A DNA stretch of 60,933 nt from PALSA-1006 sp964532405. Lineage in GTDB: Bacteria > Pseudomonadota > Gammaproteobacteria > Burkholderiales > Gallionellaceae. Under the pieces are notes generated by a model, which saw only the letters and a list, made by a program, of their open reading frames with translations, searched no databases and had not been told where the DNA came from. The DNA lies in contig CAZHIC010000014.1 in NCBI GenBank assembly GCA_964532405.1, positions 1 to 60,933 of the forward strand, in the 5' to 3' direction. Positions 24,038 to 32,460 of the stretch are shown here, one piece after another (the first letter of the stretch is position 1; each line of letters opens with the position of its first letter). The position numbers and the translations under genes were made by a program.

Positions 24038-25051
24038 ATGACTATGCAAATCGGCCCCTATCAACTCAAGAATAACCTCATCGTCGCACCCATGGCGGGT
24101 GTGACGGACAGGCCTTTTCGTATGCTGTGCAAACGCATGGGCGCGGGCATGGCGGTGTCCGAGATGGTGGCGTCGAATTCGCTGCTGTACGGTTCCGAGA
24201 AGACCAAGCGCCGCGCCAACCACGAAGGCGAGGTCGATCCGATTTCGGTGCAGATCGTCGGCGCCGATCCCAAAATGCTGGCGCAAGCCGCGCGTCACAA
24301 CGTGGATAACGGCGCGCAGATCATCGACATCAACATGGGCTGCCCGGCCAAAAAAATCTGCAACGTGATGGCGGGTTCCGCTCTCATGCAAAACGAAAAG
24401 CTGGTGGCCGGGATATTGGAAGCAGTGGTAGGCGCGGTGGACGTGCCGGTCACGCTGAAGATACGCACCGGCTGGGACAAGGCCAACCGCAACGCGGTGA
24501 ACATCGCCCGCATTGCCGAATCCAGCGGCATTCAAGCGCTGGCCATCCACGGTCGCACGCGCGCCTGTGCCTACACCGGCGACGCCGAATACGACACCAT
24601 CGCTGCGGTTAAAACGCAAGTGAGCATTCCCGTCATCGCCAACGGCGACATCGCCACACCGGAAAAAGCACGCTTCGTTTTACAGCGCACCGGCGCGGAT
24701 GCAGTGATGATCGGACGCGCGGCGCAAGGCCGTCCGTGGCTGTTCCGCGAAATTGCCTATTTTTTACAGACTGGCACACACTTGCCCGCACCGCAGGTGG
24801 ATGAAATCCAGCGCGTGCTGATCGGCCATGTGCATGAACTGTACGAGTTTTACGGCGAACACACCGGCTTGCGCGTGGCGCGCAAGCACATCTCTTGGTA
24901 CACCAAGGGGCTGGCCGGTTCGGCGCATTTTCGCCACCACATGAACCAGCTGGAAAGCATTGCAGAACAATTAACAGCGGTGAACGATTTTTTTGAGGGG
25001 CAATTGCAGATTGGGGAGAGTCTGCAATACGCCGAGGAGTTGGCAGCATGA
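24038..25051 (+). CDS. dusB: tRNA-dihydrouridine synthase B
   Basis: DusB is an FMN enzyme that reduces uridine in the tRNA D-loop. The 337-residue TIM-barrel chain has NNLIVAPMAGVTDRPFR at the N-terminus. It also has DINMGCPAKKICN with the catalytic cysteine, a HGRTRACAYTG segment and IANGDIATPE, all characteristic of DusB. It is the first gene of dusB-fis-purH, and its stop overlaps the fis start. The start could be ATG 24038 or the ATG two codons later. Confidence 0.97.
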   Translation: MTMQIGPYQLKNNLIVAPMAGVTDRPFRMLCKRMGAGMAVSEMVASNSLLYGSEKTKRRANHEGEVDPISVQIVGADPKMLAQAARHNVDNGAQIIDINMGCPAKKICNVMAGSALMQNEKLVAGILEAVVGAVDVPVTLKIRTGWDKANRNAVNIARIAESSGIQALAIHGRTRACAYTGDAEYDTIAAVKTQVSIPVIANGDIATPEKARFVLQRTGADAVMIGRAAQGRPWLFREIAYFLQTGTHLPAPQVDEIQRVLIGHVHELYEFYGEHTGLRVARKHISWYTKGLAGSAHFRHHMNQLESIAEQLTAVNDFFEGQLQIGESLQYAEELAA

Positions 25052-25311
25052 AAAAAGGGGGGATTGTCGTGTTGGAAGAAAATGAAGTGGCGCGGTATGT
25101 GCGCCAAGCGGTGGGCGATTATTTTACCGATCTCGATGGCGAAGAGCCCTCCTGCGCGGTGTACGACATGGTGATAGGCTGCGTCGAAAAACCGCTGATC
25201 GAAACGGTGTTGCACCATGCGGGCGGCAATCAGACCCGCGCAGCCGAACTGCTCGGATTAAACCGCAACACGCTACGCAAGAAGATACAGGCGCACAAGA
25301 TAAAATCATAA
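25048..25311 (+). CDS. fis: Fis-family DNA-binding protein
   Basis: Fis is a small nucleoid protein and bends DNA. The 87-residue chain ends in the factor-for-inversion HTH (GGNQTRAAELLGLNRNTLRK then KIQAHKI). The N-terminal beta-hairpin and helix region reads YFTDLDGEEPSCAVYDMVIG. The ATG overlaps the dusB stop (ATGA), the same arrangement as dusB-fis in enterics. purH follows 14 bases later. Confidence 0.95.
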   Translation: MKKGGIVVLEENEVARYVRQAVGDYFTDLDGEEPSCAVYDMVIGCVEKPLIETVLHHAGGNQTRAAELLGLNRNTLRKKIQAHKIKS

Positions 25312-25325
25312 ACTTGGAACTGAAA

Positions 25326-26891
25326 ATGGCACCCATCAAACAAGCACTCATCAGCGTATCTGATAAATCCGGCGTACTCGAATTCGCCCAAGGCCTGCAT
25401 CAGCTCGGCGTAAAGATTTTGTCCACTGGCGGCACGGCAAAACTGCTCGCCGACAACGGCGTGCCCTGCACCGAAGTGGCCGACTACACTGGCTTCCCCG
25501 AGATGCTGGACGGACGCGTGAAGACGCTGCAACCGAAAGTCCACGCGGGCATTCTGGCGCGGCGCGACCTGCCGGAGCATGTGGCCACGTTGAAGAAACA
25601 CGACATCCCGACCATCGATCTGGTGGTGGTGAATCTGTATCCGTTCGCGGCCACCATCGCCAAGCCCGGCTGCACATTGGAAGATGCGATTGAGAACATC
25701 GACATCGGCGGGCCTGCCATGGTGCGCTCCGCCGCCAAAAACTACGCGCATGTCGCCATCGTCACCGATCCGACCGACTACGCCGACGTGCTGGCCGAGA
25801 TGCAAACCAACAAGGGCGCAGTGAGCGACGCGACGCGTTTCGATCTGGCGAAGAAAGCCTTCTCGCATACCGCCGCCTACGACAGCATGATCAGCAACTA
25901 CCTCACCGCGATCCACAGCAATGGGGCTAAGAGCGAGTTCCCGGCGCAGATCAATTTCAATTTCGCCAAAGTACAAGACATGCGCTACGGCGAGAACCCG
26001 CACCAGCACGCGGCGTTCTACCGCGACCTCAACCCGGTAGCGGGCGGCATCGCCGACTACACCCAGTTGCAAGGTAAAGAACTTTCCTACAACAACATCG
26101 GCGACGCCGATGCCGCCTGGGAACTGGTCAAGACCTTCGACCAGCCCGCCTGCGTCATCGTCAAGCACGCCAACCCCTGCGGCGTGGCGATTGCAGACAG
26201 CGCGCTGAATGCCTACAAACTGGCCTATGCCACCGACACCACTTCCGCGTTTGGCGGCATCATCGCCTTCAACCGCGAGTTGGATGCCGAAAGCGCCACG
26301 CAGATTACCGCCAACCAATTCGTCGAACTCATCATCGCGCCTTCGGCTTCTGAAGCCGCTTTGAAAGTGACAGCAGCGAAACAAAACGTGCGCGTACTCA
26401 CCGTGCCGCTGTCCAATGCGCATAACCAATTTGACTTCAAACGCGTGAACGGCGGACTGCTGGTGCAGACGCCTGATGTGCTAAACGTGCAAGCGTCGCA
26501 ACTCAAAGTCGTGAGCAAAGTACAGCCGAGCCAACAACAATTGACCGACCTGTTGTTCGCATGGCGCGTGGCTAAATATGTGAAATCCAATGCCATCGTG
26601 TTCTGCAAAAATGGCCAGACGCTGGGCGTAGGTGCAGGCCAGATGAGCCGCGTGGACAGCACGCGCATCGCCAGCATCAAGGCGCAGAACGCCGGACTAA
26701 GTTTGGTTGATTCCGTTGTTTCATCCGACGCCTTCTTCCCGTTCCGTGACGGCATCGACGTACTGGCGGCTGCGGGCGCGAAAGCGGTGATCCAGCCCGG
26801 CGGCTCCATGCGCGACGAAGAAGTCATTGCGGCAGCGGACGAGCATGGACTGGCGATGGTGTTTACCGGTTTTAGACATTTTAGACATTAA
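25326..26891 (+). CDS. purH: Bifunctional AICAR transformylase / IMP cyclohydrolase
   Basis: PurH catalyses the last two steps of IMP synthesis. The 521-residue protein starts at ATG 25326 (MAPIKQALISVSDK); an in-frame TTG 12 bases earlier is less likely. It has the MGS-like cyclohydrolase domain (STGGTAKLLADNGVPCTEV) in the first 200 residues. The AICARFT domain follows (RYGENPHQHAAFY, KHANPCGVA, SDAFFPFRDGID, IQPGGSMRDEEVI) and ends GFRHFRH. In the expected order it precedes purD, but a VapBC module has been inserted between them. Confidence 0.97.
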   Translation: MAPIKQALISVSDKSGVLEFAQGLHQLGVKILSTGGTAKLLADNGVPCTEVADYTGFPEMLDGRVKTLQPKVHAGILARRDLPEHVATLKKHDIPTIDLVVVNLYPFAATIAKPGCTLEDAIENIDIGGPAMVRSAAKNYAHVAIVTDPTDYADVLAEMQTNKGAVSDATRFDLAKKAFSHTAAYDSMISNYLTAIHSNGAKSEFPAQINFNFAKVQDMRYGENPHQHAAFYRDLNPVAGGIADYTQLQGKELSYNNIGDADAAWELVKTFDQPACVIVKHANPCGVAIADSALNAYKLAYATDTTSAFGGIIAFNRELDAESATQITANQFVELIIAPSASEAALKVTAAKQNVRVLTVPLSNAHNQFDFKRVNGGLLVQTPDVLNVQASQLKVVSKVQPSQQQLTDLLFAWRVAKYVKSNAIVFCKNGQTLGVGAGQMSRVDSTRIASIKAQNAGLSLVDSVVSSDAFFPFRDGIDVLAAAGAKAVIQPGGSMRDEEVIAAADEHGLAMVFTGFRHFRH

Positions 26892-26954
26892 GTCTAAATG
26901 TGACACCCAGCTTGTAATTCGGTAAGATGCGCTGACTTACAAAAAGAGGTGTTT

Positions 26955-27224
26955 ATGCAGACCGTTAAACTTTCCACCAAAGGGCAATTTGTAATTCCCA
27001 ATGAGATACGCAAAAGCCACCGCCTCGCGGTCGGAACGGAGTTTGCGATTTCTTTTGTGGGTGATGAGATTCGTTTGACGCCCTTGCCGATGTTTCCTGT
27101 CACCACGGCGGATGACGCAGGGGGGCTGTTGTCTAAGCGCGGGACGAAAAAATCCGACGAAAATAATACTCGCGCGAAAATTGCAAAAGCGATAAAAGCA
27201 CGCGATGCGGCGACACGCGAATGA
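26955..27224 (+). CDS. vapB: VapB-type AbrB/SpoVT antitoxin
   Basis: The 89-residue protein has an N-terminal swapped-hairpin AbrB domain (VKLSTKGQFVIPNEIRKSHR, then VGTEFAISFVGDEIRL) and a flexible basic C-terminus, as expected for an antitoxin that wraps the toxin. ATG 26955 is preceded by AAGAGG. The stop overlaps the vapC ATG (ATGA). It lies directly downstream of purH on the same strand. Confidence 0.9.
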   Translation: MQTVKLSTKGQFVIPNEIRKSHRLAVGTEFAISFVGDEIRLTPLPMFPVTTADDAGGLLSKRGTKKSDENNTRAKIAKAIKARDAATRE

Positions 27225-27643
27225 TTGCGCTCGATACCAATATCTTGGCGCGCCTCTTACTCAAGGACGACGCGGCGCAATTCAGGCTAGCGAAAGAATT
27301 GCTGGCGCGAGATGATCTCTATACTGCACCTCCCACGGTCATACTCGAATTGGTGTGGGTGCTGGAATCTTATGACTGCACCCGCGCAGAAGTCTTACAA
27401 GCTTTGCGCACATTGTTTGGTTTGCCCAACTTCAAACCCAAATCGTTCGAGGCCTTGTGTCATGCAATCAAATGGTATGAATCAGGTATGGATTTTGGCG
27501 ATGCACTGCATTTGGCGTTGAGTGCTGGCGACGGGGCATTTGTCTCATTCGATAAGGTATTCGGAAAAATTGCAGCACAACACGACACCGCGCCAGCGGT
27601 ACAGGTATTACGTCGTTCAGCAAAACAAGTGGGGTTGAAATGA
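27221..27643 (+). CDS. vapC: VapC-type PIN domain toxin
   Basis: This 140-residue PIN ribonuclease has MIALDTNILARLLL with the first acidic residue D5. VILELVWVLES supplies the conserved glutamate, and MDFGDALHLAL plus FVSFDKVF supply the later aspartates. Family members cleave specific tRNAs or rRNA. Its stop overlaps the purD start in an ATGA junction, so the toxin is translationally linked to a purine-synthesis gene. Confidence 0.92.
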   Translation: MIALDTNILARLLLKDDAAQFRLAKELLARDDLYTAPPTVILELVWVLESYDCTRAEVLQALRTLFGLPNFKPKSFEALCHAIKWYESGMDFGDALHLALSAGDGAFVSFDKVFGKIAAQHDTAPAVQVLRRSAKQVGLK

Positions 27644-28914
27644 AAATTCTAGTCATCGGTAACGGCGGTCGAGAGCATGCAATGGCCTGGCGCTTGGCGC
27701 AGGGCACCAAGGTGCAGAAAGTGTACGTCGCTCCCGGCAATGCGGGCACGGCACTGGAAGAAGGCGTGGAGAACGTCGCCATCACCGCCATTCCTGAACT
27801 CATCGAGTTCGTGCGGCGCGAACATATCGAGCTTACCGTAGTCGGACCGGAGGCTCCGCTGGCGGCAGGTATCGTGGATGCTTTCCATGTGTCCGGACTG
27901 AAAATATTCGGACCCACCCAAGCTGCCGCCCAACTGGAATCCTCCAAAGATTTCGCCAAGCGTTTCATGACGCGGCATAACATCCCCACCGCTTTCTTTG
28001 AAACTTTCAGCGGCATTAAAGCCGCGAAGGCGTATGTCGAAAAGCACGGCGCCCCCATCGTCGTCAAAGCCGACGGACTCGCGGCGGGCAAAGGCGTGAT
28101 CGTGGCGATGAGCAAGGATGAAGCTTTCGACGCTATTGACATGATGCTGTCCGACAACAAACTCGGCGATGCCGGAGCGCGCGTGGTGGTCGAAGAATTT
28201 CTCGCGGGCGAAGAAGCCAGCTTTATCGTCATGGTCGATGGCAAGAACGTGTTGGCGCTGGCGACCAGCCAGGATCACAAACGTCTGCGCGACGGCGACC
28301 TCGGTCCCAACACCGGCGGCATGGGTGCGTATTCCCCTGCCCCGGTGGTGACCCCGGAGATCCATGCGCGCGTGCTGCGCGAAGTGATCCATCCCGTGGT
28401 GCAGGGCATGGCGAGCGAAGGCATCATTTACACCGGCTTCTTGTACGCGGGTCTGATGATCTCGCCCGACGGCGGCATTAAAGTGCTGGAGTTCAACTGC
28501 CGCATGGGCGACCCGGAGACGCAGCCTATCATGCTGCGTTTGAAGAGCGATTTCGCCGCCATCGTCGAGCACGCCGTCAACGGCACGCTGGATAAAGTGG
28601 AAGCGGAATGGGATAGACGCACCGCGCTCGGCGTGGTGATGGCAGCAGCGAATTATCCCGACACGCCGCGCAAAGGCGATGTTATCAACGACCTGCCGAA
28701 AAAATTGGAAGACGCGCATGTGTTCCATGCTGGCACGGCGATGCAGGATGGCAAAGTGGTCACCAGCGGCGGACGCGTGCTGTGCGTCGTGGCGCTCGGT
28801 GACATGGTAAAAGTGGCACAGAAACGCGCTTACGAAATCGCCGATAACATCCACTTCGACGGATGCCAGATGCGGCGCGACATCGGCTGGCGGGCAATTC
28901 AACATAGAAAATAA
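27640..28914 (+). CDS. purD: Phosphoribosylamine-glycine ligase
   Basis: PurD is the ATP-grasp enzyme for GAR formation in purine synthesis. The 424-residue chain shows LVIGNGGREHAMAWRLAQ at the N-terminus and PIVVKADGLAAGKGVIVA in the ATP-grasp lid region. Near the C-terminal third it shows SQDHKRLRDGDLGPNTGGMG and EFNCRMGDPETQ. The ATG overlaps the vapC stop. An AIPR gene follows after 78 bases. Confidence 0.97.
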   Translation: MKILVIGNGGREHAMAWRLAQGTKVQKVYVAPGNAGTALEEGVENVAITAIPELIEFVRREHIELTVVGPEAPLAAGIVDAFHVSGLKIFGPTQAAAQLESSKDFAKRFMTRHNIPTAFFETFSGIKAAKAYVEKHGAPIVVKADGLAAGKGVIVAMSKDEAFDAIDMMLSDNKLGDAGARVVVEEFLAGEEASFIVMVDGKNVLALATSQDHKRLRDGDLGPNTGGMGAYSPAPVVTPEIHARVLREVIHPVVQGMASEGIIYTGFLYAGLMISPDGGIKVLEFNCRMGDPETQPIMLRLKSDFAAIVEHAVNGTLDKVEAEWDRRTALGVVMAAANYPDTPRKGDVINDLPKKLEDAHVFHAGTAMQDGKVVTSGGRVLCVVALGDMVKVAQKRAYEIADNIHFDGCQMRRDIGWRAIQHRK

Positions 28915-28992
28915 GTACAATGTGCCGCATACAAGAAGCCGAATATTAGCGTCTTTATTCTGTAGTCCGATGCAAAGAGTCTGGAGAAAAAA

Positions 28993-30750
28993 GTGAACCA
29001 AGAACTGTTTATCAAGAGTTATCTAGAAAAGATTGATCAACGTTTTGGGTTCGGTGGAAACTTAGGCTTTGCTTTTGAGATATTTTCTATTGCAGCTATT
29101 CTCGATAAACCGTTCGATGAAATTTACAACGACATATCGACATTGGTAAAAAGCGAAGACGGCGCTCACACAGGCCAGAATGATGGGGGCGTTGACGGTA
29201 TTTATTTCGACGAAAATACAGCAACCCTAACTATCTTTCAGACAAAAGTCTCTCAACATCTTGGCGATAATGAGGTAACAAAATTCGTTTCGGATTATCA
29301 AAATTTGTTCGAGCGGATGAATACTATGCAATTACCGCTCAATAAGAATATAAATGCAAAACTTCAGGCGGTTTGGGATATTCCCAAGCAAGGGATTACA
29401 TACTCGCCACGTTTGTTTTTCATTTTTAATGGCAAAAAGGAAGGCCAAGATAAGGCCATTGCCGAGCGGCATATGCAAGCATATCCGATATTGGAAATAT
29501 GGGACGCAGAAGACTTGTATTCAAAAATCGAGCAATTGCAATCGGCGCAACGCAAACGGAAATCAGTGCCATTCACATTTATGGCGGAGAAATCTAATAT
29601 CTCATTGGCCAACGACCCGCAAGCGCTTACCACCTATGCAAAGGGTAATGTTCGTGCCGTAGGCTTCCGCCTAAAAGCTACAGAACTTTGCCGGCTGATC
29701 GAAGAAGAAAAAAAGATTAACGGACATGACGACCACTTATATGGACAAAATATCCGTGGACTTTTAGGTGCGATTAAAACCAATCCGCAAATAAAAGCGA
29801 CCCTGATGGGAGATACGGCTGCATATTTCCCATTCCTGAATAACGGCATCACGATGATTGCTGAAACCGTGAAGCTGCCTAATGCAATGCAAGCTAGTTT
29901 GTATCCCATACAGACCGTCAATCCGGTGATCGTTAACGGATTGCAGTCAACTCAAGTCATTTACGAAGTCTATCGCCAGCATCCTGAAAAATTAGTCGAT
30001 GTCGATGTTATGGTGAGGCTATATGACACACAGGATGAAGAGTTGGCTGAGAAAATAACGACGGCAACAAACACACAGACCAGCATCGGCGTGCGCGACA
30101 AGATGTCTAATCGAGGTTTTAATCAACATCTGAAAGCGTTGTTCGAAAACAAGGGAATAGGCTATATCGCCAAGCGCGGTGATAGTTTTGAAAACCGCCT
30201 GAGCCGAGATTTGCACGAGACCGTTACCAGCGAAATACTTCTTAAATTCTGGTTCGCTACCTATTACGAACGTCCTGAAACTGCGAAGAGCTCTAAGGCC
30301 GAAGTCTTGCAGCAGCTATATAACGCCACAGGTGATGTCGATCATCCACTGCATTATTTGTTTGGTGGCAGCATCGATTCCCCGATCTACGCCCAGATGC
30401 TGAACGTGTATGCCATTTACAAAGTAGTTACCGGAAAACGCAGCGATGCAACTGATGCGACACCAGACGTCATTCATTTTTCGGACGAGTTGTTAAGCTA
30501 TGGGATTTATAAATATCTTGTAGTGCAGAATCGGGATGCAGTTACTGGCGCAGATGTGAGTACTGTTTTGGATAGTGCTTACACAATAGTCTTTCAGGGC
30601 ATTCAAACGATTTGTACAGAGCAGCAAAATTTGCTGGCGACACAGAACCGTAACTATCACCACAACACGTATTTCAAATCGTCACAATCACGCATTGATT
30701 TGAATCGTACGGCCAATTGGTTTGAGTCTTACGACTGGCATCCTGTTTAG
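28993..30750 (+). CDS. AIPR-family (abortive infection phage resistance) protein
   Basis: The 585-residue protein starts at GTG 28993 behind CTGGAG. Its N-terminal third has a restriction-like core, DGGVDGIYFDENTATLTIFQ then TK, giving D...QxK. The AIPR domain follows, with YGQNIRGLLGAIKTN, FPFLNNGITMIAET and VNGLQSTQVIYEVY. Family members confer phage resistance or accompany type II systems, and the nuclease-like N-terminus suggests nucleic-acid cleavage by inference. It stands between purD and tsaC without an obvious partner gene and is more A+T-rich than its neighbours. Confidence 0.9.
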   Translation: MNQELFIKSYLEKIDQRFGFGGNLGFAFEIFSIAAILDKPFDEIYNDISTLVKSEDGAHTGQNDGGVDGIYFDENTATLTIFQTKVSQHLGDNEVTKFVSDYQNLFERMNTMQLPLNKNINAKLQAVWDIPKQGITYSPRLFFIFNGKKEGQDKAIAERHMQAYPILEIWDAEDLYSKIEQLQSAQRKRKSVPFTFMAEKSNISLANDPQALTTYAKGNVRAVGFRLKATELCRLIEEEKKINGHDDHLYGQNIRGLLGAIKTNPQIKATLMGDTAAYFPFLNNGITMIAETVKLPNAMQASLYPIQTVNPVIVNGLQSTQVIYEVYRQHPEKLVDVDVMVRLYDTQDEELAEKITTATNTQTSIGVRDKMSNRGFNQHLKALFENKGIGYIAKRGDSFENRLSRDLHETVTSEILLKFWFATYYERPETAKSSKAEVLQQLYNATGDVDHPLHYLFGGSIDSPIYAQMLNVYAIYKVVTGKRSDATDATPDVIHFSDELLSYGIYKYLVVQNRDAVTGADVSTVLDSAYTIVFQGIQTICTEQQNLLATQNRNYHHNTYFKSSQSRIDLNRTANWFESYDWHPV

Positions 30751-30758
30751 GGAATCAG

Positions 30759-31301
30759 GTGCACCATCGCTCTATTGCTGCATATTTGAAGCGCGGCGGC
30801 CTTATCGCCTACCCCACCGAGTCCTGTTACGGGCTGGGCTGCGATCCGTCCAATCGCAAGGCTGTGCTAAAGCTGCTCAAACTCAAACAGCGCCCGCAGC
30901 GCAAAGGGTTGATCCTCATCGCGTCTCACTACCATCAAGTCGCACGCTATCTGCAAGCGCTCACGCTCGCCGAACAGGGCAAGCTACAAAACACCCGCAC
31001 ACAGGCTGTCACCTACCTGCTGCCGACACGTCCTTCCGCGCCGCGCTGGTTGCGCGGCGCGCATAACACGCTGGCAGTGCGCCTCACCGCTCACCCATTC
31101 GCAACAAATCTTTGCCGTAGCGTCAACAGCGCATTGGTTTCCACCAGCGCCAACCGCAGCGGGCAACGTCCCGCAAAAACCTACGCCGAATGCCGGCGCT
31201 TATTTGGAAAAAAAGTGTGGGTACTGCCGGGACGCGTGGGTAAACGCAAACAACCTTCGACGATACAGGCATGGTCGGATGGTAGAATCGTGCGCAAATA
31301 A
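30759..31301 (+). CDS. tsaC: L-threonylcarbamoyladenylate synthase (TsaC/Sua5/YrdC family)
   Basis: TsaC supplies threonylcarbamoyl-AMP for the t6A37 modification of ANN-decoding tRNAs. The 180-residue chain has GGLIAYPTESCYGLGCDP, the KQRP...GLILIAS region, LAVRLTAHPF and VSTSANRSGQRPA, matching the YrdC fold. The only start near the 5' end is GTG 30759, nine bases after the AIPR stop. The 3' end is followed by a MITE-like repeat. Confidence 0.93.
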   Translation: MHHRSIAAYLKRGGLIAYPTESCYGLGCDPSNRKAVLKLLKLKQRPQRKGLILIASHYHQVARYLQALTLAEQGKLQNTRTQAVTYLLPTRPSAPRWLRGAHNTLAVRLTAHPFATNLCRSVNSALVSTSANRSGQRPAKTYAECRRLFGKKVWVLPGRVGKRKQPSTIQAWSDGRIVRK

Positions 31302-31307
31302 TCAATC

Positions 31308-31473
31308 CACCACAGAGACACAAAGACACAGAGAAAAGCATATCAACTTGGATTTCATCAGATATCAGTGCATAACAAGATCAAAGCGAACGCCTGATGC
31401 AAATCCGAAATAAGCCACAAATGTATATTTACTTGGTTTTTGCTTTTCTCTGTGTCTCTGTGTCTCTGTGGTG
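31308..31473. repeat. MITE-like element with 33-base terminal inverted repeats
   Basis: The arm at 31308-31340 (CACCACAGAGACACAAAGAC and onward to GAGAAAAGCA) and the arm at 31441-31473 are reverse complements with one mismatch in 33. They enclose about 100 bases of A+T-rich non-coding sequence. No transposase is present. The right arm ends 20 bases before the hemF ATG, so the element forms the hemF leader. Confidence 0.85.
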
Positions 31474-31493
31474 AAAACACTGTGGAGAAAAAA

Positions 31494-32408
31494 ATGGATA
31501 GCGCCGCCGTCAGAAAATATCTGCTCGAACTGCAAGAGCTCATCGTCGAACGTCTGGAACAAGTGGACGGTCAAAAATTCATCCGCGACAAATGGACACG
31601 CGCCACCGGAAGCGGCGGTATCGGCAAAGGTGAAGGCATCAGTTGCATCCTCGAAGAGGGTAACGTGCTGGAGCGCGGTGGGGTAGCGTTCTCGCATGTG
31701 CAGGGCGACAAGATGCCCGCATCGGCCACTGCACATCGCCCCGAGTTAGCCGGATGTAGTTGGGAGGCGATGGGCGTATCGCTGGTGATGCACCCGCGCA
31801 ATCCTTACGCGCCGACTGCGCACGCCAATGTGCGCATGTTCATGGCGCACAAACCCGGCGGCGAAGCCGTGTTCTGGTTCGGCGGCGGCATGGACCTCAC
31901 GCCTTACTACGGCTTCGAGGAAGATGCGCAGCATTTTCACCAAGTCTGCAAGAACTCACTCGCTCCGTTCGATCCCTCGCTGCATGCGAAATACAAAAAA
32001 TGGTGCGACGACTATTTCTTCCTCAAGCACCGCAACGAGCCGCGCGGTGTGGGCGGCATCTTCTTCGACGACCTGAGCGAGCCGGATTTCGATTGCTGTT
32101 TTGCCATCCAGCAAAGCGTGGGCGATCACTTCCTGTCGGCTTACGTGCCGCTGCTGGAAAAGCGCAAGGACACGCCTTACGGCGAACGCGAGCGCGACTT
32201 CCAGCTATATCGTCGCGGCCGTTATGTCGAATTCAATCTGGTCATCGACCGCGGCACCATCTTCGGCCTGCAATCGAACGGCCGCACCGAATCTATCCTA
32301 CTGTCCATGCCACCGCTGGTGAAATGGCGCTACGACTGGCACCCCGAAAAGGGTACGCCTGAGGCGGAGCTGTACGACAAGTTCCTCGTACCGCAAGACT
32401 GGGTGTAA
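31494..32408 (+). CDS. hemF: Oxygen-dependent coproporphyrinogen III oxidase
   Basis: HemF converts coproporphyrinogen III to protoporphyrinogen IX with O2. The 304-residue protein (start ATG 31494 behind TGGAG) shows family segments HPRNPYAPTAHANVRMFMA, FGGGMDLTPYYGF, HRNEPRGVGGIFFDDL and GRYVEFNLVIDRGTIFGLQS. The reading frame is open upstream into the MITE arm, but those residues are not native. A bidirectional terminator follows and separates it from convergent oxyR. Confidence 0.97.
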   Translation: MDSAAVRKYLLELQELIVERLEQVDGQKFIRDKWTRATGSGGIGKGEGISCILEEGNVLERGGVAFSHVQGDKMPASATAHRPELAGCSWEAMGVSLVMHPRNPYAPTAHANVRMFMAHKPGGEAVFWFGGGMDLTPYYGFEEDAQHFHQVCKNSLAPFDPSLHAKYKKWCDDYFFLKHRNEPRGVGGIFFDDLSEPDFDCCFAIQQSVGDHFLSAYVPLLEKRKDTPYGERERDFQLYRRGRYVEFNLVIDRGTIFGLQSNGRTESILLSMPPLVKWRYDWHPEKGTPEAELYDKFLVPQDWV

Positions 32409-32440
32409 AAAAACCCGCCGTCGGCGGGTTTTGTTTTTTT
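32409..32440. terminator. Bidirectional terminator between hemF and oxyR
   Basis: AACCCGCCG at 32412 onwards pairs with CGGCGGGTT in a short GC stem. It is preceded by an A run and followed by TTTTGTTTTTTT. It starts at the hemF stop and ends about 20 bases from the oxyR stop. Confidence 0.9.
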
Positions 32441-32460
32441 GATCTTTTTTCGCTGCACGC

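Noticed and set aside
25230..26429. A 399-codon open frame antisense to purH and fis
   Set aside because: Same reasons: it covers two clear genes on the opposite strand and has no recognisable domain.
27649..29001. A 450-codon open frame antisense to purD
   Set aside because: It is a complement of a well-supported gene with skewed composition and no family motifs.
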